The notes beneath the pieces are model-generated. The model was not told the origin of the DNA. It saw nothing but the letters and a program-made list of their open reading frames with translations, and searched no databases. A stretch of 64,000 nucleotides of DNA from Hermatobates lingyangjiaoensis (taxonomy: Eukaryota; Arthropoda; Insecta; Hemiptera; Hermatobatidae): NCBI GenBank assembly GCA_026182355.1, contig JAPFBL010001928.1, positions 4,439,501-4,503,500 on the forward strand. The letters run 5' to 3'. Positions 24,100 to 36,064 of this stretch are shown one piece after another; within the stretch, counting starts at the first letter, position 1, and every line of letters begins with the position of its first letter. The position numbers and the translations under genes were made by a program.

Positions 24100-25420
24100 G
24101 AGAGAACAATAACCAAGGCATGTTAACCTCCCTCCACGGCAAGTTGTAAGCACACACATCTTCTATATATAGGTAGGTAGAAACCAATTATTAGTTCAGA
24201 ATCCATATGGTTTTAATATGAATAGGGCATGATAATAATTTTCTGAATTTAGAATATCACAAGCGGAAATATTCCGAATAGTTGTTCTTATTGACACAAA
24301 GAACAACTATTGAGTTCCAATATTAACAATCTTGTAAGATTGTGCCATAATAATGATTGCATTTTCGTTATAATTGTCAAAATTAATATATCCACTTTAA
24401 AATAAATCAAGTAATGATGTTGACAGTCAATGAGCATAATAATATATTTACGTATAGTAAATTTGAATGTAGGCTACTATGATTTTGGATAACGTTAGTA
24501 ATTAGTATTACTTACTTACAAGTATATTGTAATAACCCGAAATGTAAAAGGTAAATCGTCCCAAAAACTAAAAGAAGTTGGTTGTAGAATTGCCACAACG
24601 CTTATTTGAAGATTTCGAGGGATTTGCTACTTATTGCTTTCGTAAACTTCAGTCTGTCTACATTAATAATACAAAACTGACTACATTCATGCTAGTATAT
24701 AAATAAAACGATTTCTAGTACATCTAATTATTATTTATTTTTAGTAACATCATATTATAGTAACATAGTGCCGATGAGAAATTCTTAAATCCTAAAAGTA
24801 TGTACTAGGCGTCTCTTAAGCTACTATGAGTGGTAATTACTCTCCGAGGTGTGGTGACGTATTAAATAATGGTTGTGCAAGTTATCTGAGCTGCAGGATT
24901 TTGTGCAATAAGAAACCTGTCGCAAATTGCGCCCAAACGTGTCATGTATCATTCGGATTAACGCTTACACCCTCTTGTAATTAGTCAGTACAATTAGCGT
25001 CATATTTCACATCTAACTGGCTAACTAACAGGTTTAGGAATTTAATAATGCTTAGGAATGCCAATAAAAAACATATGAGTTTAAATTAGGACAGAAAAAA
25101 GACTTTTAAAAAGTAGTTACAGTGCTTTTTTTGGTAAAAGCTCTTCACTTTTCTGTGATATAATAAGCGAGTTCTACACTGTAACTGAATGTCAGTTGAA
25201 CTTCTGATTATCCACTAGAAATCAGCAATTCAAGTTGTGAGGGCTGGTATGTTTGAGTTACAAATTTAAGTAAACATATCTGAAATTAAAAGTTATGTAT
25301 TTTTTTCTTTTCTAAAAATTGAATGAACTATTTATTTAATATCAATGATTGGGTGACAAACAGTGGAGCACATTTCAAACGTGAGATTATGAATGTTGTT
25401 TTCTTGATGCTCTATTTCTG
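24100..25420. other. no gene seen; one short hairpin
   Basis: A perfect hairpin AATAGTTGTTCTT...AAGAACAACTATT lies at about 24278-24313. Otherwise unremarkable. Confidence 0.45.
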
Positions 25421-25429
25421 ACATTTTTG

Positions 25430-26000
25430 ATCTACAAGAGCGTCAAACTGATGAAGTTGTGTTGCAGGAATGTTGTTTCTATTGTATTCGATTCCACGAT
25501 TCCTGGAGATCATCATGTCACCTCTTTACTCCTGTGTATTCCCCTATGTCCTTAGGGAGTTTTGTGCAGTAGTCCAATGTGGTAGAAGTCACATTGGAGA
25601 TAATGATGTCTTGTCAACACACTAAAGCATTCTGCCGCTTTGCTCCTGTCCTAGACGTTTCAAGGAGGACTGTCTACGAACCCAAGGTGGTTGAGATTAG
25701 CATGGAGGTCAACACGCTAAAGCATGACATCTCACTACTGTGTAGGTGGCGTCGCACGTAATCGTCACTGTCATAAAGGTCGCAACAAGGACTACAGACC
25801 ACTCCGAACTGTTAGAGGTCAGCTTGGAGGAATTATGTCTTTCTACATATTAATGTATGTTACTAATTTGACTCGTCGTACAGGTCGCATGGAGACGTTT
25901 GTATCTACCATAACTCCATTGTAGAGGAGGTTATAATGGCGGTTAACACCAACATTCTGAAGTATTCCTGCTATCCACCCATGAGTAAAAGGTAAGGTTG
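25430..26000 (+). repeat. degenerate GC-richer repeat block
   Basis: Diverged internal repeats are visible: GTCAACACACTAAAGCAT near 25615 and GTCAACACGCTAAAGCAT near 25710, with AAGTCACATTGGAG and GATTAGCATGGAG at matching offsets. The period is about 100 bp. Short open frames here overlap in several phases and carry no family motif. Confidence 0.5.
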
Positions 26001-26564
26001 TTACTGAAATTGACTACTGATCTAGCTAACTAACCTTGATCAAAAGCTGACAATTTTATATTTTAAGGTCTCCTAAATCAAATTTTCGTTTTTTTTTAAA
26101 TGCCAGTAGTGTTGTATTATTATAGAGATGTTTTTTGTAAATATTTTTTTGGATAAATTATACGGTTTATATTTGGAGCGAAGAGTGGGAGGAAGGAAGT
26201 GCTTTCTTCTCCCCAAGGATAGTGGGGGGGGGAGTAATGGAGAGGTTCTAGAGTTGGCAGATTCTTATAAACAATTGCAATTAAAAACAGTTAAAATCAG
26301 CCGTGTTCATCTTCTTGCTTGAAGCTGAATATGGCGTGTCCTTTCCTTTTGTTCTGCCTTTCAGTCAAATTTACTTTGCAAGTCAATGTGCTTGCTCGAG
26401 TATGGTTCGGTTCTCGCGCTAGAGGCCACAGTCTATGCTCCGCAGCACGCTGTAATTCTTTAATTATCACTGCCAGCTACTGAGGATAACTCGAGACAGT
26501 CGCAGTAATTCATTCATAATTATCATTTATTTTAATTTTTTATTTATATATTTCAAATTACATT

Positions 26565-26572
26565 CCCCCACC

Positions 26573-26603
<31 letters not shown>

Positions 26604-26607
26604 TCTG
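26565..26607. repeat. (CT)n microsatellite
   Basis: CTCTCTCTCTCTCTCTCTGT with more CT repeats, followed by a short (TCTA)n. Confidence 0.9.
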
Positions 26608-27284
26608 TTTATCTATCTATCTGAAATATATACCTCAGAATAATGATAACAGAACAATTTTTGGTACTAGTTTCAGAAATTTTCAAGGTAAAAATGAAAA
26701 TATAAAAACACTTTGGTAAAAGTGTTCGTAAAACGGGAAAGATTCGTAAAGCGGATAGAGCTACCCAATACACCCTCACATTACATATATTTTACACCTT
26801 CATATATATATATATATATGTAATTTAATGCAACAGCGGGCTCTGCATTGACGATATTTTTGCTGATACCTACAAACTTCCGGGTAATCTTTCTTTTTTC
26901 TAGCGCAAACGTCTATAATTATTGCCCAAGAGAAATAATAAAACAAGTGGTCGACACCTACTAGGTCGTCAGTTTAAAAGTTACCTCACTAATTTTAATT
27001 ATCAAATTTCTGAAAACATAACGATAAGCTATAGTTACCCATAATTTATTAGATAAAATAATTAATAAAAGACAATTAAAAAAAATGAAAAATGGAGGAG
27101 CATAATATAAAATAAATAATAAACTAAAAAAAAATTTGAATGATGAAGATTTAGTCTCGGAGGTGATCTGGGACCAACGAGGTTTTTTATGGGGACTTTC
27201 TTCTGTTAGAAAGGTGTTTATGATGCTTATCCTTCAAGATGATATTGTGTTTTCTTAATAATTCTTCATTGGCAGTTCTAAATT

Positions 27285-27475
27285 TACTCAAGTGTATTAA
27301 GAGTAGAGATCTTTAACGAGTTCCTCACATCTTACAATTTTGAGAGCATATTTTTTACCTCCCACTTGAAGAAATCGATGCTCGAGTAGATCCCAGGATT
27401 AAACCTGGGATCTGCCAGTCTTCAGGGGGGGGGGGGGGGGCAAGCAAGCAACTGGGCTACCCTCTCTCCTACCAA
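27285..27475 (-). mobile_element. tRNA-derived SINE fragment with G-run insertion
   Basis: The minus strand holds a B-box-like CCCAGGTTTAATCCTGGGAT segment, then the downstream SINE blocks through CTCTTAATACACTTGAGTAA. A run of about 18 G at 27425-27442 interrupts the head. It is a decayed copy. Confidence 0.65.
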
Positions 27476-28219
27476 CGATGCTATTATATTTTACTTCTGT
27501 ACCTCTTAAAGGTATCATGAGTGTTGAAAGCAGGAATTTGATTAAGGATTTAAAATGGAAATAGTCCATGTTACAATAAGGAAGTGATGCAAAGTTGCCT
27601 CAGAATCAACTTCCATTGTCACAGACTTGTTTCGCATGTTGGAGTTCCTTTATTTAGTTCTTTAGCGAAGTCAGTATCGTCTCATCAGAGCTTCTGTTTC
27701 ACTGATATTTGGTTTTGGTTCATAATAGGTTTTCAACATGTTAATAACATAATAATTCCCCATTGTAGGATCACCAGGTACTCATATGTTACATAACTTT
27801 TCATCATTGAAGCTTTAAGTGAATGGAGTAAAATGAATACTTTTAGAATCAACACTGCCTTAAGGTATCATAAACATTTCTATCCTCTTGAAATAATTCA
27901 TAAAAGTTCCATCTTCGCAATTTGTTACAAACTTTAACGTTGAAGTTGTTGTCAAAGTCTTCTGCTCATATCCGTATTTATCAATATCCAGTGTGACAGG
28001 AGTGGAATCAGTACTCAGACGCTCAAAGGCTTCTTCAAACTCTGACTTTTCGTTCCCATACTCTGATCAACTTGAAATTCATAGTCCTCTTAAACATCGT
28101 CTTTCACCTAAATCTAATTCATTCTGTATCTTGTCACACCTTTCTTCATATTTTCAATGCTTTCTTTGCACAGTAAGTGTGTTGTTCTTTAGTTCTGTGT
28201 TTGTGGTTTACTGTGAAAC

Positions 28220-28270
<51 letters not shown>

Positions 28271-28582
28271 TCAGATTGAATTTACGGTCTATTGTTTTTT
28301 TAATGAATTTTTTGGATAACTTTTCCAAAGCTCTTAATAGTTTTTTAAATTCACAAGGAACTAGATACATCAACTCACCATACGTTTGGTTTTCAATGAT
28401 TATATTTCTTCCAACGTTTCGTTTTTTTTTTTTTTTTTGAAAACCAAACGTATGGTGAGTTAATCTACCTAGTTCCTTGTGAATTTAAAAAACTATTAAG
28501 GGCTTTGGAAAAGTTATCCAAAAAATTAATTAAAAAAACAATAGACCGTAAATTCAATCTGAGATGTATTAAGGAAGGACTG

Positions 28583-28624
<42 letters not shown>

Positions 28625-28650
28625 GAAGAGAGAGAGAGAGAGAGAGAGAG
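28220..28650. mobile_element. large palindrome flanked by (TA)n tracts
   Basis: Sequence from 28266 (ACATCTCAGATTGAATTTAC) to about 28405 (AAACGTATGG complement) is repeated inverted at 28437-28571, so arms of about 135 bp flank a T-rich loop of about 31 bp. A pure (TA)n of about 46 bp precedes the left arm (28220-28265). A second (TA)n followed by (GA)n lies right of the right arm (28588-28650). The ATYIYIYIYI open frames read through the TA tracts are artefacts. Confidence 0.9.
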
Positions 28651-28654
28651 AGTC

Positions 28655-28782
28655 TCCAACCGTCTCTGAACCAGTGCGCTTGGTTTCCCTCTCTTATCTC
28701 TCCTGAAGACGGTTCAAACCAAAAATTAGAGACTGTAAGTGTGTTATTTTGATTTCTCTATGTTTCTTTGTCTATATTGAAC

Positions 28783-28816
<34 letters not shown>

Positions 28817-28818
28817 AC
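28655..28818 (+). mobile_element. single-arm element, CTGAAGACGG type, ending in (TA)n
   Basis: CTCTCCTGAAGACGGTTCAA then ACCAAAAATTAGAGACTGTA is the plus-strand partner of 15.70-15.78 kb. It ends at a (TA)n tract (28783-28818), as do several foldback elements here. Confidence 0.7.
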
Positions 28819-29126
28819 AGTACGTTCAACTAACAATTCTTCACAGTTGAACATTTTAACTTGAGTTTCTTTAGTTTTCTATGTTGAACTTTTCGTTTGT
28901 TCTCTTCACCAATTTCTTGCTCATGACACATAAAAACGTGTTTTAAAATTATTTGTCAAACCTGAAAAACTAAGAAACTAAAAATACATTATTAAAAATA
29001 TTGAATAATAGTGCCCTTTAAACAAAATAAACTCAAATTTACATTTATATTAGTCTTATCTGAGGATAAATCCCGATTGCTGCTCAAATAATCCCAAGTA
29101 ATATTTCTAATTGACAGGATATTTTT

Positions 29127-29156
29127 ATACATACATACATACATACATACATACAA
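29127..29156. repeat. (CATA)n microsatellite
   Basis: About seven CATA units. Confidence 0.9.
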
Positions 29157-29899
29157 TCAGATAGTTGTTGAAGTAAAAAAAAAATTAATATTGCCATATA
29201 CGAAGGAATAATGGAGGAAGCTGTCAGGAGGTCGAATAAAAAACTACACCTGTTGACCCTGTGGAGTTGATTTCCCTTTAATCGTATGACAAGGATGGCC
29301 AACACTCATGGTTGTGAATGTATGTATATGTCAGTGATGATAACGTCTGGCTATTGTATGGAGATTCGCAAATATGTATGTTACAGTGAAAGGCCGAAAT
29401 TGGTAAGTGTTAACAAATAACGGTTGGATGTCGTCATAGACAAGGTTTGTTTGTGAATGTGAGTCAAAAGACAAACTTCTTATTCACTTTATATTGGCAA
29501 CTGTTGAGATTTACCAAATGACCGTAATTAAGGTCTGAAAAACAAAATTTATTATAATTGGCAAATTTATTTACAATAAACAACTTAAATATAGCATTGG
29601 CTAACATGTGGGTAGGCCAATAGTTATTAATATATACCCGAGTTATTAACAACTCGAACAATATTGGTGATACGTCCTCAAATAACACTCTTTACAGATC
29701 AACCAATAATTGTTAACAAGAAATCCACATACCTCATTCTCAGTGGTGCCAACGTTTCTTTAAATTATTTGCCACGAAAAGAGTAACACTAACTTACTGA
29801 TTAATTTATATTAAATATGAATTCATTATAAACAGTAAATGATGACAATTATTTATAAATAAAATTATATAAGAGAATAACGCTATTAATGTAAAAATA

Positions 29900-30500
29900 A
29901 AAATCTGGAGTGGCCTACACTCTACTTTACTATAAGCAACTTAATGTCAAATTTCTTGAGTATATAAAACATAACGTCTCATTTAAGCATAACGTAAACA
30001 TCTAAATGGGATATAATTATTAGCCTATCATTCCTGAGGTAGTACAGATAGTGATTGAAGGACATATCATTTTATAAGCTTATTTTTGTACATCACAAAT
30101 AATTTATTATTTGAAAATAATTACATTAGTATAACTACAGCAGTAATAACATTTTTGAAAAACCAAAGTGAACATTTCTTGAAACGATTTATTCTCCTAC
30201 AAGAGAATGGCTTTCGTTCAAACAGCCAGTAGATTTCTTACATCGTTTACTTGACATCCTTCTACATTGAATATTAAAGTAAAATTTTTAAATTTAAAAC
30301 AGGAAAATACCCTTTTTTTCTCTGATAAACATCTTTAACTGCGAAGAAAATGTTGTTTTAAGGTGATTTGTTAATTAAAGATGTACGATAATTACATTTA
30401 TTAATATCTAAACGAAAGATTCAGATTATGAATTATCATTTACATTTTTGGTCTTTTATAGAATTATCATACTGGGAATTTTAATCTTTAAAATAATAAT
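29900..30500 (+). repeat. interspersed repeat R-B, copy 1
   Basis: It starts at AAATCTGGAGTGGCCTACAC and continues with blocks also found in order at 34.29-34.87 kb: GGTAGTACAGATAGTGATT, ATTAGTATAACTAC, CTTCTACATTGAATATT and TTTGGTCTTTTATA. No protein is recognisable. Shorter copies of its first 60 bp occur at 46463 and 55407. Confidence 0.75.
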
Positions 30501-30739
30501 AATAATAAGCTTCTTAGTATTTAATAAGATCATTTTCCTTCCCCTTTGTCAAATAACATATATACGAATTTTTTCTGAGTGAGTGTTATCATTTTCCTGC
30601 ACAATATTATTCCTCTTACATCTCATATAATTCAATAAACAATTTAAACTGTTCGTTTATAAAATCAATTTTATCTCAGTGGATTTGCTCAAAAAATTTC
30701 TAAGTCAATGTAAACAATGTAAAAAAATACAAAAAATTC

Positions 30740-31606
30740 GACAAGTATAGCAGGTGATCTCTTAGTCTAGGGTAAACAAAGAGTTTTTATATCGTTATTG
30801 CTCTTTCCCGTAATTGAAACTTCATGATTTTTTTTTATGAATTGCTAATTTTTTGTTCCATTTTTGGTCAAATTTTCATTATTTTTTAATCAGCCGTTTA
30901 GCGTCAAAAAAACATTTTCTGAAAACAGTTATCGTACTGTAACGCCCCATTAGTGAATGTAATTTTGAAAAAAATATCTCAACTCATTCTACACATAATG
31001 TTCTATTTATAGGCATAGTTTCATTATTGTCCGTCAAACAGTATGGCTTGTATCGCTCTCACAAGGTTTGAGATTGAATTATAAGTCAAAATTTTTACAT
31101 TTTAGTGAAAAAAAAATATTTCCCGTTATTTTAAAATTCTGAATATATTTTTCGTTTGTTCCATTTGTAACCTCAAAGATAATGTCAAAATTTCAAAACT
31201 CTAGAGTTATCAGTTTAGGAGAAATAAATGTTTTAAAAAAAACGGTTTTTGGCCAAAAAAGTGACTTTCCCATCATGCATAATTCTTCGCAAACAATAGG
31301 GATCTTCGTCTTTATGGGGCCAATTTTTGTGTAAAATATCAACTTGATCCATCAAAGATTCTGGACCGTAGCGTGGTAACAAGCAATGCTAACACACGCA
31401 CCCACCCACGCACCCACCCACCCACCCACGCACCCACCCACCACGCACCCACCCACCCACCACCCACCACCCACACACACACAGACATCATCGTAAAAAC
31501 GTCATAAAACGACTTCTGGGACCTCAAAACATGTAATTCCGTCAAAATCTCGAGATCGAATTTTTTCACGATCACTATACTTTACTTATAGTAAAGTAAA
31601 AATATG
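30740..31606 (+). mobile_element. interspersed repeat R-A, reference copy
   Basis: An AT-rich unit of about 870 bp shared with 51.34-52.09, 52.11-52.80 and (reverse) 20.0-20.85 kb. Diagnostic blocks in order are GCAGGTGATCTCTTAGTC, CAGCCGTTTAGCGTCAAAAA, CTGTAACGCCCC, GGCTTGTATCGCTCTCACAA, AACAATAGGGATC, CAACTTGATCCATCAAAGAT, TCTGGACCGTAGCGTGGTAAC, a CACCC/CA tract and ACAGACATCATCGTAAAAAC. It ends in the small palindrome CTTTACTTATAGTAAAG. No coding frame is conserved between copies. Confidence 0.8.
31385..31485. repeat. (CACCCA)n-type simple repeat inside R-A
   Basis: CGCACCCACCCACGCACCCA and related units over about 100 bp. Other R-A copies carry (GT)n, short CACCCACC or poly-C at this point. 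Confidence 0.9.
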
Positions 31607-31709
31607 TGATAAATGGAAATATACATTTTATGAGTTTTATAACCTTATTTTTACGTTATATAACAAATGTTACGTTTGTAACATTTTATATATATTCTTA
31701 CTTCTGTAG

Positions 31710-31800
31710 TTTCTTTAATAGTCGTAACCACATGAAGTGACAATTGTCGAAATATAGAAGTGAGTTACATCTGTGTCCATCTTTGTGTTACTTCCGTTAT
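31710..31800 (+). mobile_element. single arm of a family-1 foldback element
   Basis: TGTCGAAATATAGAAGTGAG followed by TTACATCTGTGTCC matches the arms of the 7.6 and 8.0 kb palindromes (GTCGAAATATCGAAGTGAG). Confidence 0.65.
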
Positions 31801-31832
31801 AAGGTATATTTAAAGTCCTATGGACCGTTTCA

Positions 31833-31837
<5 letters not shown>

Positions 31838-31887
<50 letters not shown>

Positions 31888-32130
31888 ATATTATAAACAG
31901 ACCAACCACGTTGTAGGCGCAACGGCTAGTAACCTCGTTACTAGCTACAATTACTAGTTACTAATAATAGTTACAACGGTTGCTAGCCGTTGCGTCTACA
32001 ACGTGCTTAGCTCCCTTTCTCTTTTCTCCTAAAAACGGATTGCCCGAAAATTTGAGGCTGTAAGTGTGTTTCTTTACTTTCTGTGCTATCTATCTTCAAT
32101 TTTGAACTGTTATATATATATATAAATTAA
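31838..32130. mobile_element. palindrome between two (TA)n tracts
   Basis: (TA)n at 31838-31892 is followed by ACCACGTTGTAGGCGCAACG, whose inverted partner GTTGCGTCTACAACGTGCT ends near 32007. Arms of about 45 bp are centred on an imperfect ACTAGTTACTAATAATAGT-type core. Then comes a CTCCTAAAAACGG...CCCGAAAATTTGAGG segment (diverged CTGAAGACGG type) and a second (TA)n at 32111-32123. Confidence 0.8.
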
Positions 32131-32773
32131 AAAACTAAAATAGCTAAAATCTAATATCGAATGTACAAATAATGGTATAGTGTTTAGAGAAATAAGCATA
32201 AGTAAATTGCAAACCGAATAAATATAAATTATCTGAATGGCTGGTATGCTTTTCCAAAGAAGTTTAAATATCAATATGAATACTTCACGACTGTGGGAAG
32301 GTTTTCAAATAAGTAATATCACAGTGAGATTTGTCACGATAGACTGATGTAGATATGAAACACTTTGTAGAAGTTTTCCGCTTTTGGACATTAGAATGGC
32401 ATCACAGGAGGAGCTGATGGATACAAATTGTTTTTGTATAAAATAAAGGTATTTATAAACGTTAATATTTCATAAAAACAATCGTATGTCCGTTTTAATA
32501 TTTCATATTAGTTGTATACAACGGTTCAGTGATTTGCTTGCATCCTGAAGGTAAAAATACTTGTTAAAGTGTTTTCTCGAATGATTGAATACTGTATGAT
32601 GAAAGTTGTATGGACAGCTGAAAATGTTAAATGTTGATAGAACGGTTAAAGAACTAGAAAACAGATCAGTGAACGAGTCAGTGTTGTGAGCAACGTCTTG
32701 GCCCGCCAGTTGAAGTCAACCCTTGGTTTGCCAATACCCGCGTTGACGACAGTATTCGTGAAGACACCAACAG

Positions 32774-33115
32774 GGGCCAGGGTGGCCTATATTCTTACTT
32801 CCGGACAGAAGGTCCGGGGTTCGATACCCAATCTGATCCTCAGATTTATTCACACGAAAAATTTATTCACACATCCTCTCTCAAAGAGAATGTTAAGCCC
32901 TCGGTCCCGAGCTTGTACGATGTCAGCGAAACGCTCAAGATCTCTATTCTAAATACGCTTAAGTTAGAAAAAAATTTTTAGGGTTTCCAATGTTCATTGT
33001 TTGTTATCACGAAGGGCAATCTTTGGCCTATGTCTCTTCTCTCGTAGGACGGTGACTGACTAAGTCAGTTAGGTTACTAAGTTACTTAGGTTCACCTAAC
33101 CTAAGAACACTGACG
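32774..33115 (+). mobile_element. tRNA-derived SINE, near full length
   Basis: The head GGCCAGGGTGGCCTATATTC and GGTCCGGGGTTCGATACCCA contain good A/B box-like blocks. The second is a tRNA T-loop consensus (GGTTCGATACC). The body runs through GAATGTTAAGCCCTCGGTCC and GAGCTTGTACGATGTCAG to a tail with CACCTAACCTAAG. The open frame at 32686-32952 runs into this SINE and is not a gene. Confidence 0.85.
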
Positions 33116-33119
33116 TGTT

Positions 33120-34285
33120 ACAGCTCAACATTTATGAAAAACAATGTCAGTATTTATTTGCTCAAGTACAGTTAAACAAGTGCATGATGGGTCCCGAAAG
33201 AGTTAACGCAACAACACAAGAATACAAGACCCAAAGTGCCAGCTGACTTGAAAGAATTCTATGAAAGTGTAGACCCTTTCATAAACAAGTTTTTAAAGTT
33301 TGATAAATTCTGAGTTAACTATTTGTAATAAGAGTCCAAAAAAACAAAGCATCGTTTGAAAGCAAACGGCGTATGCTTATTTTGACTTTTACAGTCCCAA
33401 ATTTCAGGATACGGTTTTTTTTTTAATAACAACTGGCCCAAATTATATGATGAGAGAGAAGTTGTTTTGGAAACCACTGCCATGAATTATGCCATTTATA
33501 GATGTTTTGAAAACTACTCTCCTAAATTATTGGATTTATTATTGGTTGTTTTGAAAACCATTCCTTTGAATTATCTGGTTTAAAGTTATTTAGGAGGACA
33601 CTGGCTGCACTAATGTATTCGGTCTGTGGTTGTTTGAAAAGTATCCAAATTTGGACGGAATACTCTGTCACCTTGAAAGGCGTCCAAAGTCTCCAGACCT
33701 TGGTATTTCAAATAAATACACATGTCTTAATCAGTATTCTATCAACAGTTTTAAGAGTCGCAGATAAGGCCTACTTTGAATGCTTATTTTAATCAATACA
33801 CTACTTTAAAAGGATGTCTAATCATTCCTTTGCTAACAAAGTCGTAATTAAATTTCGTTAATCACCAGATGGTCAGATACGTCATTGGCACAGCTCTTGT
33901 GTAACATCATCAGTGACTGACAATTTTAAGATTTTTTTACACTTCGTTTTAACAGTTCTTTTTAATATAGCTACAGCCTAAAACAAACATAAATATATTA
34001 TTAAATAATAAATGAACTAAATTATTTCCCTCAACCGGATTTTTTGCGTATTCATTACTACTGAGAGTCTAATTCTAAGGATTTGAACTTCGTTCAAATA
34101 ATGCAATTGATGATAACATAAAAGTTCCAAAATGGATCGAGTAGAGAATAAAATTTTAAATTAAAGTGTTTGTCCATATGTTTGCTCACACTATAGACAT
34201 GGACAAATGAAATTCAATTAGAATCACAAGGGTCTTAATTTTTGCAACATTTTTCTAATATAGTTTTTGTGTGAAAGAAATAAAA
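33120..34285. other. no gene seen
   Basis: Unremarkable AT-rich sequence. Confidence 0.45.
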
Positions 34286-34870
34286 AAAAATCTGGAGTGG
34301 CCTACACTAAACTTTGTTATAAGTAAACATACTATCAAACTTCTTGGTTACATAATTTATAATGTTTCAAATAAGCATAATATAAATGTCTGAATGAGGA
34401 ATGCATTCCTGGAGGTAGTACAGATAGTGATTCATCCACTTATCAATATATATGCTTAGTTTTGTATATCACTCCACTGATACATATACTATCATTAGTA
34501 TAACTACATCAGTAATAACATTTTGAAAAGCGAAAGTGTAGATTTTGTGTTACGAAATATTTAATCTCTTACAGAATAACACGGCTTTTGTTCCAATAGC
34601 CAGTGGATCTCTTACAAAAGTTTACCTGACCTTCTACATTGAATATTTAAGACTAAGTTTCCCATTTTAAAACTTGAGAATATTCCTAATTTGTCTGCAA
34701 AATATCAGCACCATTTAAGAAAAAATGTCGTTTTGTTAATTAAAGAAGTAGGATAATTTCAGTAATTATTTTTCAAAGAATGTTTTTAATTTTGAATTTA
34801 CATTTATGGTCTTTTATAAAATTATTATACTGAGAATTTTTCAGGATTTCGCAAATAAAGGTTAATGAAG
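34286..34870 (+). repeat. interspersed repeat R-B, copy 2
   Basis: Collinear with 29.90-30.49 kb from AAATCTGGAGTGGCCTACAC to TTTGGTCTTTTATA-like sequence, with numerous substitutions and small indels. The divergence argues for an old insertion rather than a recent segmental duplication. Confidence 0.75.
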
Positions 34871-35779
34871 ATAGCTGTTATGATTTGTAGCTTTCCTTGT
34901 TGTCAGAGCCCATCGCCTTAACTCTTTCATACGATGAATGGTGAGCTCTTGAAAGCTCACGATTTCATGATATATACGATTGACTACCAGTGAACGTAGG
35001 AAAATCAACCCAACATTCTCAAATGTTTGTCACTTTGTGACTGGTTTATTGTTATAGCATATGATAAACGGTCGCAAAACTGCATTCTTTCTAAAGTGCA
35101 TAGGAAGTTAAATTCACATTAGGCCAGCTATAGTATGGATTGGAATATGTATGTTGATTATTGGGACACTAACCAATGAAGCCACAATTTATCACTGGTA
35201 TATGGTGACCACTTCCTTCCTATGTGCCGTTGCATAGTCTAGTCAGAACACAGAAAACTATAAGGATCACTGTTATTGAGCTGAGTAGTAAACCCAATTT
35301 TTATAACAGAATATCTGGTTGTAAGAAAGAAATTCAAGTGATAGTGCTGAATCACAGAAGGTACAGTAGTCTCCTAGAAGTTTAATTAAGACTTCCTTGC
35401 TGATCAGGAAACGGTCTTTAAAATCCTTCTCACTGCCTCAAAATGATATTTATTATACTCGTACTAAAGCCAAAGAGCTGCCGATGCAAGAAATTGTATG
35501 AATCATTGAAAGCAACATTTCAGGCATTTTCTAGCAGATTATTTTCAATTGCCAAGATTCAAATTCCCTTTCATCTTCTGTTACCTTGATGTGTTGGCTT
35601 ATTGTATACTGAATGAAATTCTGCTACAGAACTGAATTTTTACTTTACTATAAATAAAGTATAGTTCTTTTTAAAAAAAAATGAGTCTAGTGATTGTTGG
35701 ATTTGCATGTTTGAGGTCTCCAAAGTCCATTTTTGACATTTTAACATAGGTAAAGTGAACACTATACGTTCATCTAAAG

Positions 35780-36056
35780 GAGGGATCTTCAACCTTTTTT
35801 ACATCGCGACTCATTTTTGACGCCAAAATTTATTCGCGACCCTTTAATAAGAACAAAAATAAAATTAACAACAAGTAAAAAAGGGAAAATTAAAATAAAT
35901 TTTGATAAATAGTAACATTAATGAGATTGCTGTCCCGCATTAATAATAAATAAATTATTGATTTAATTTAGATCTTTATTTTCTATTTAAAAATAAACAA
36001 TTTCAAACATTTCGCGACCCCCAAGGGAGTTGCGACCCACCGGTTGAAGACGCTTG
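35780..36056. mobile_element. hAT-type MITE with near-perfect 8-bp TSD
   Basis: Ends GAGGGATCTTCAACC and GGTTGAAGACGCTTG are inverted repeats, with subterminal TCGCGAC boxes on both sides. Flanking octamers ATCTAAAG (35772-35779) and ATCTAATG (36057-36064) match at 7 of 8 positions. At 277 bp it has no transposase; the short frame on its complement is not coding. Confidence 0.82.
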
Positions 36057-36064
36057 ATCTAATG

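Noticed and set aside
28146..28440. Open frames with IYIYIYIY stretches
   Set aside because: They are read through a (TA)n tract and one arm of a palindrome, with no family features.
32800..32840. Functional tRNA gene
   Set aside because: Only B-box-like sequence is intact, acceptor and anticodon stems do not close, and the block recurs as a SINE.
32686..32952. 88-residue open frame as a gene
   Set aside because: Its second half is the tRNA-derived SINE head and body.
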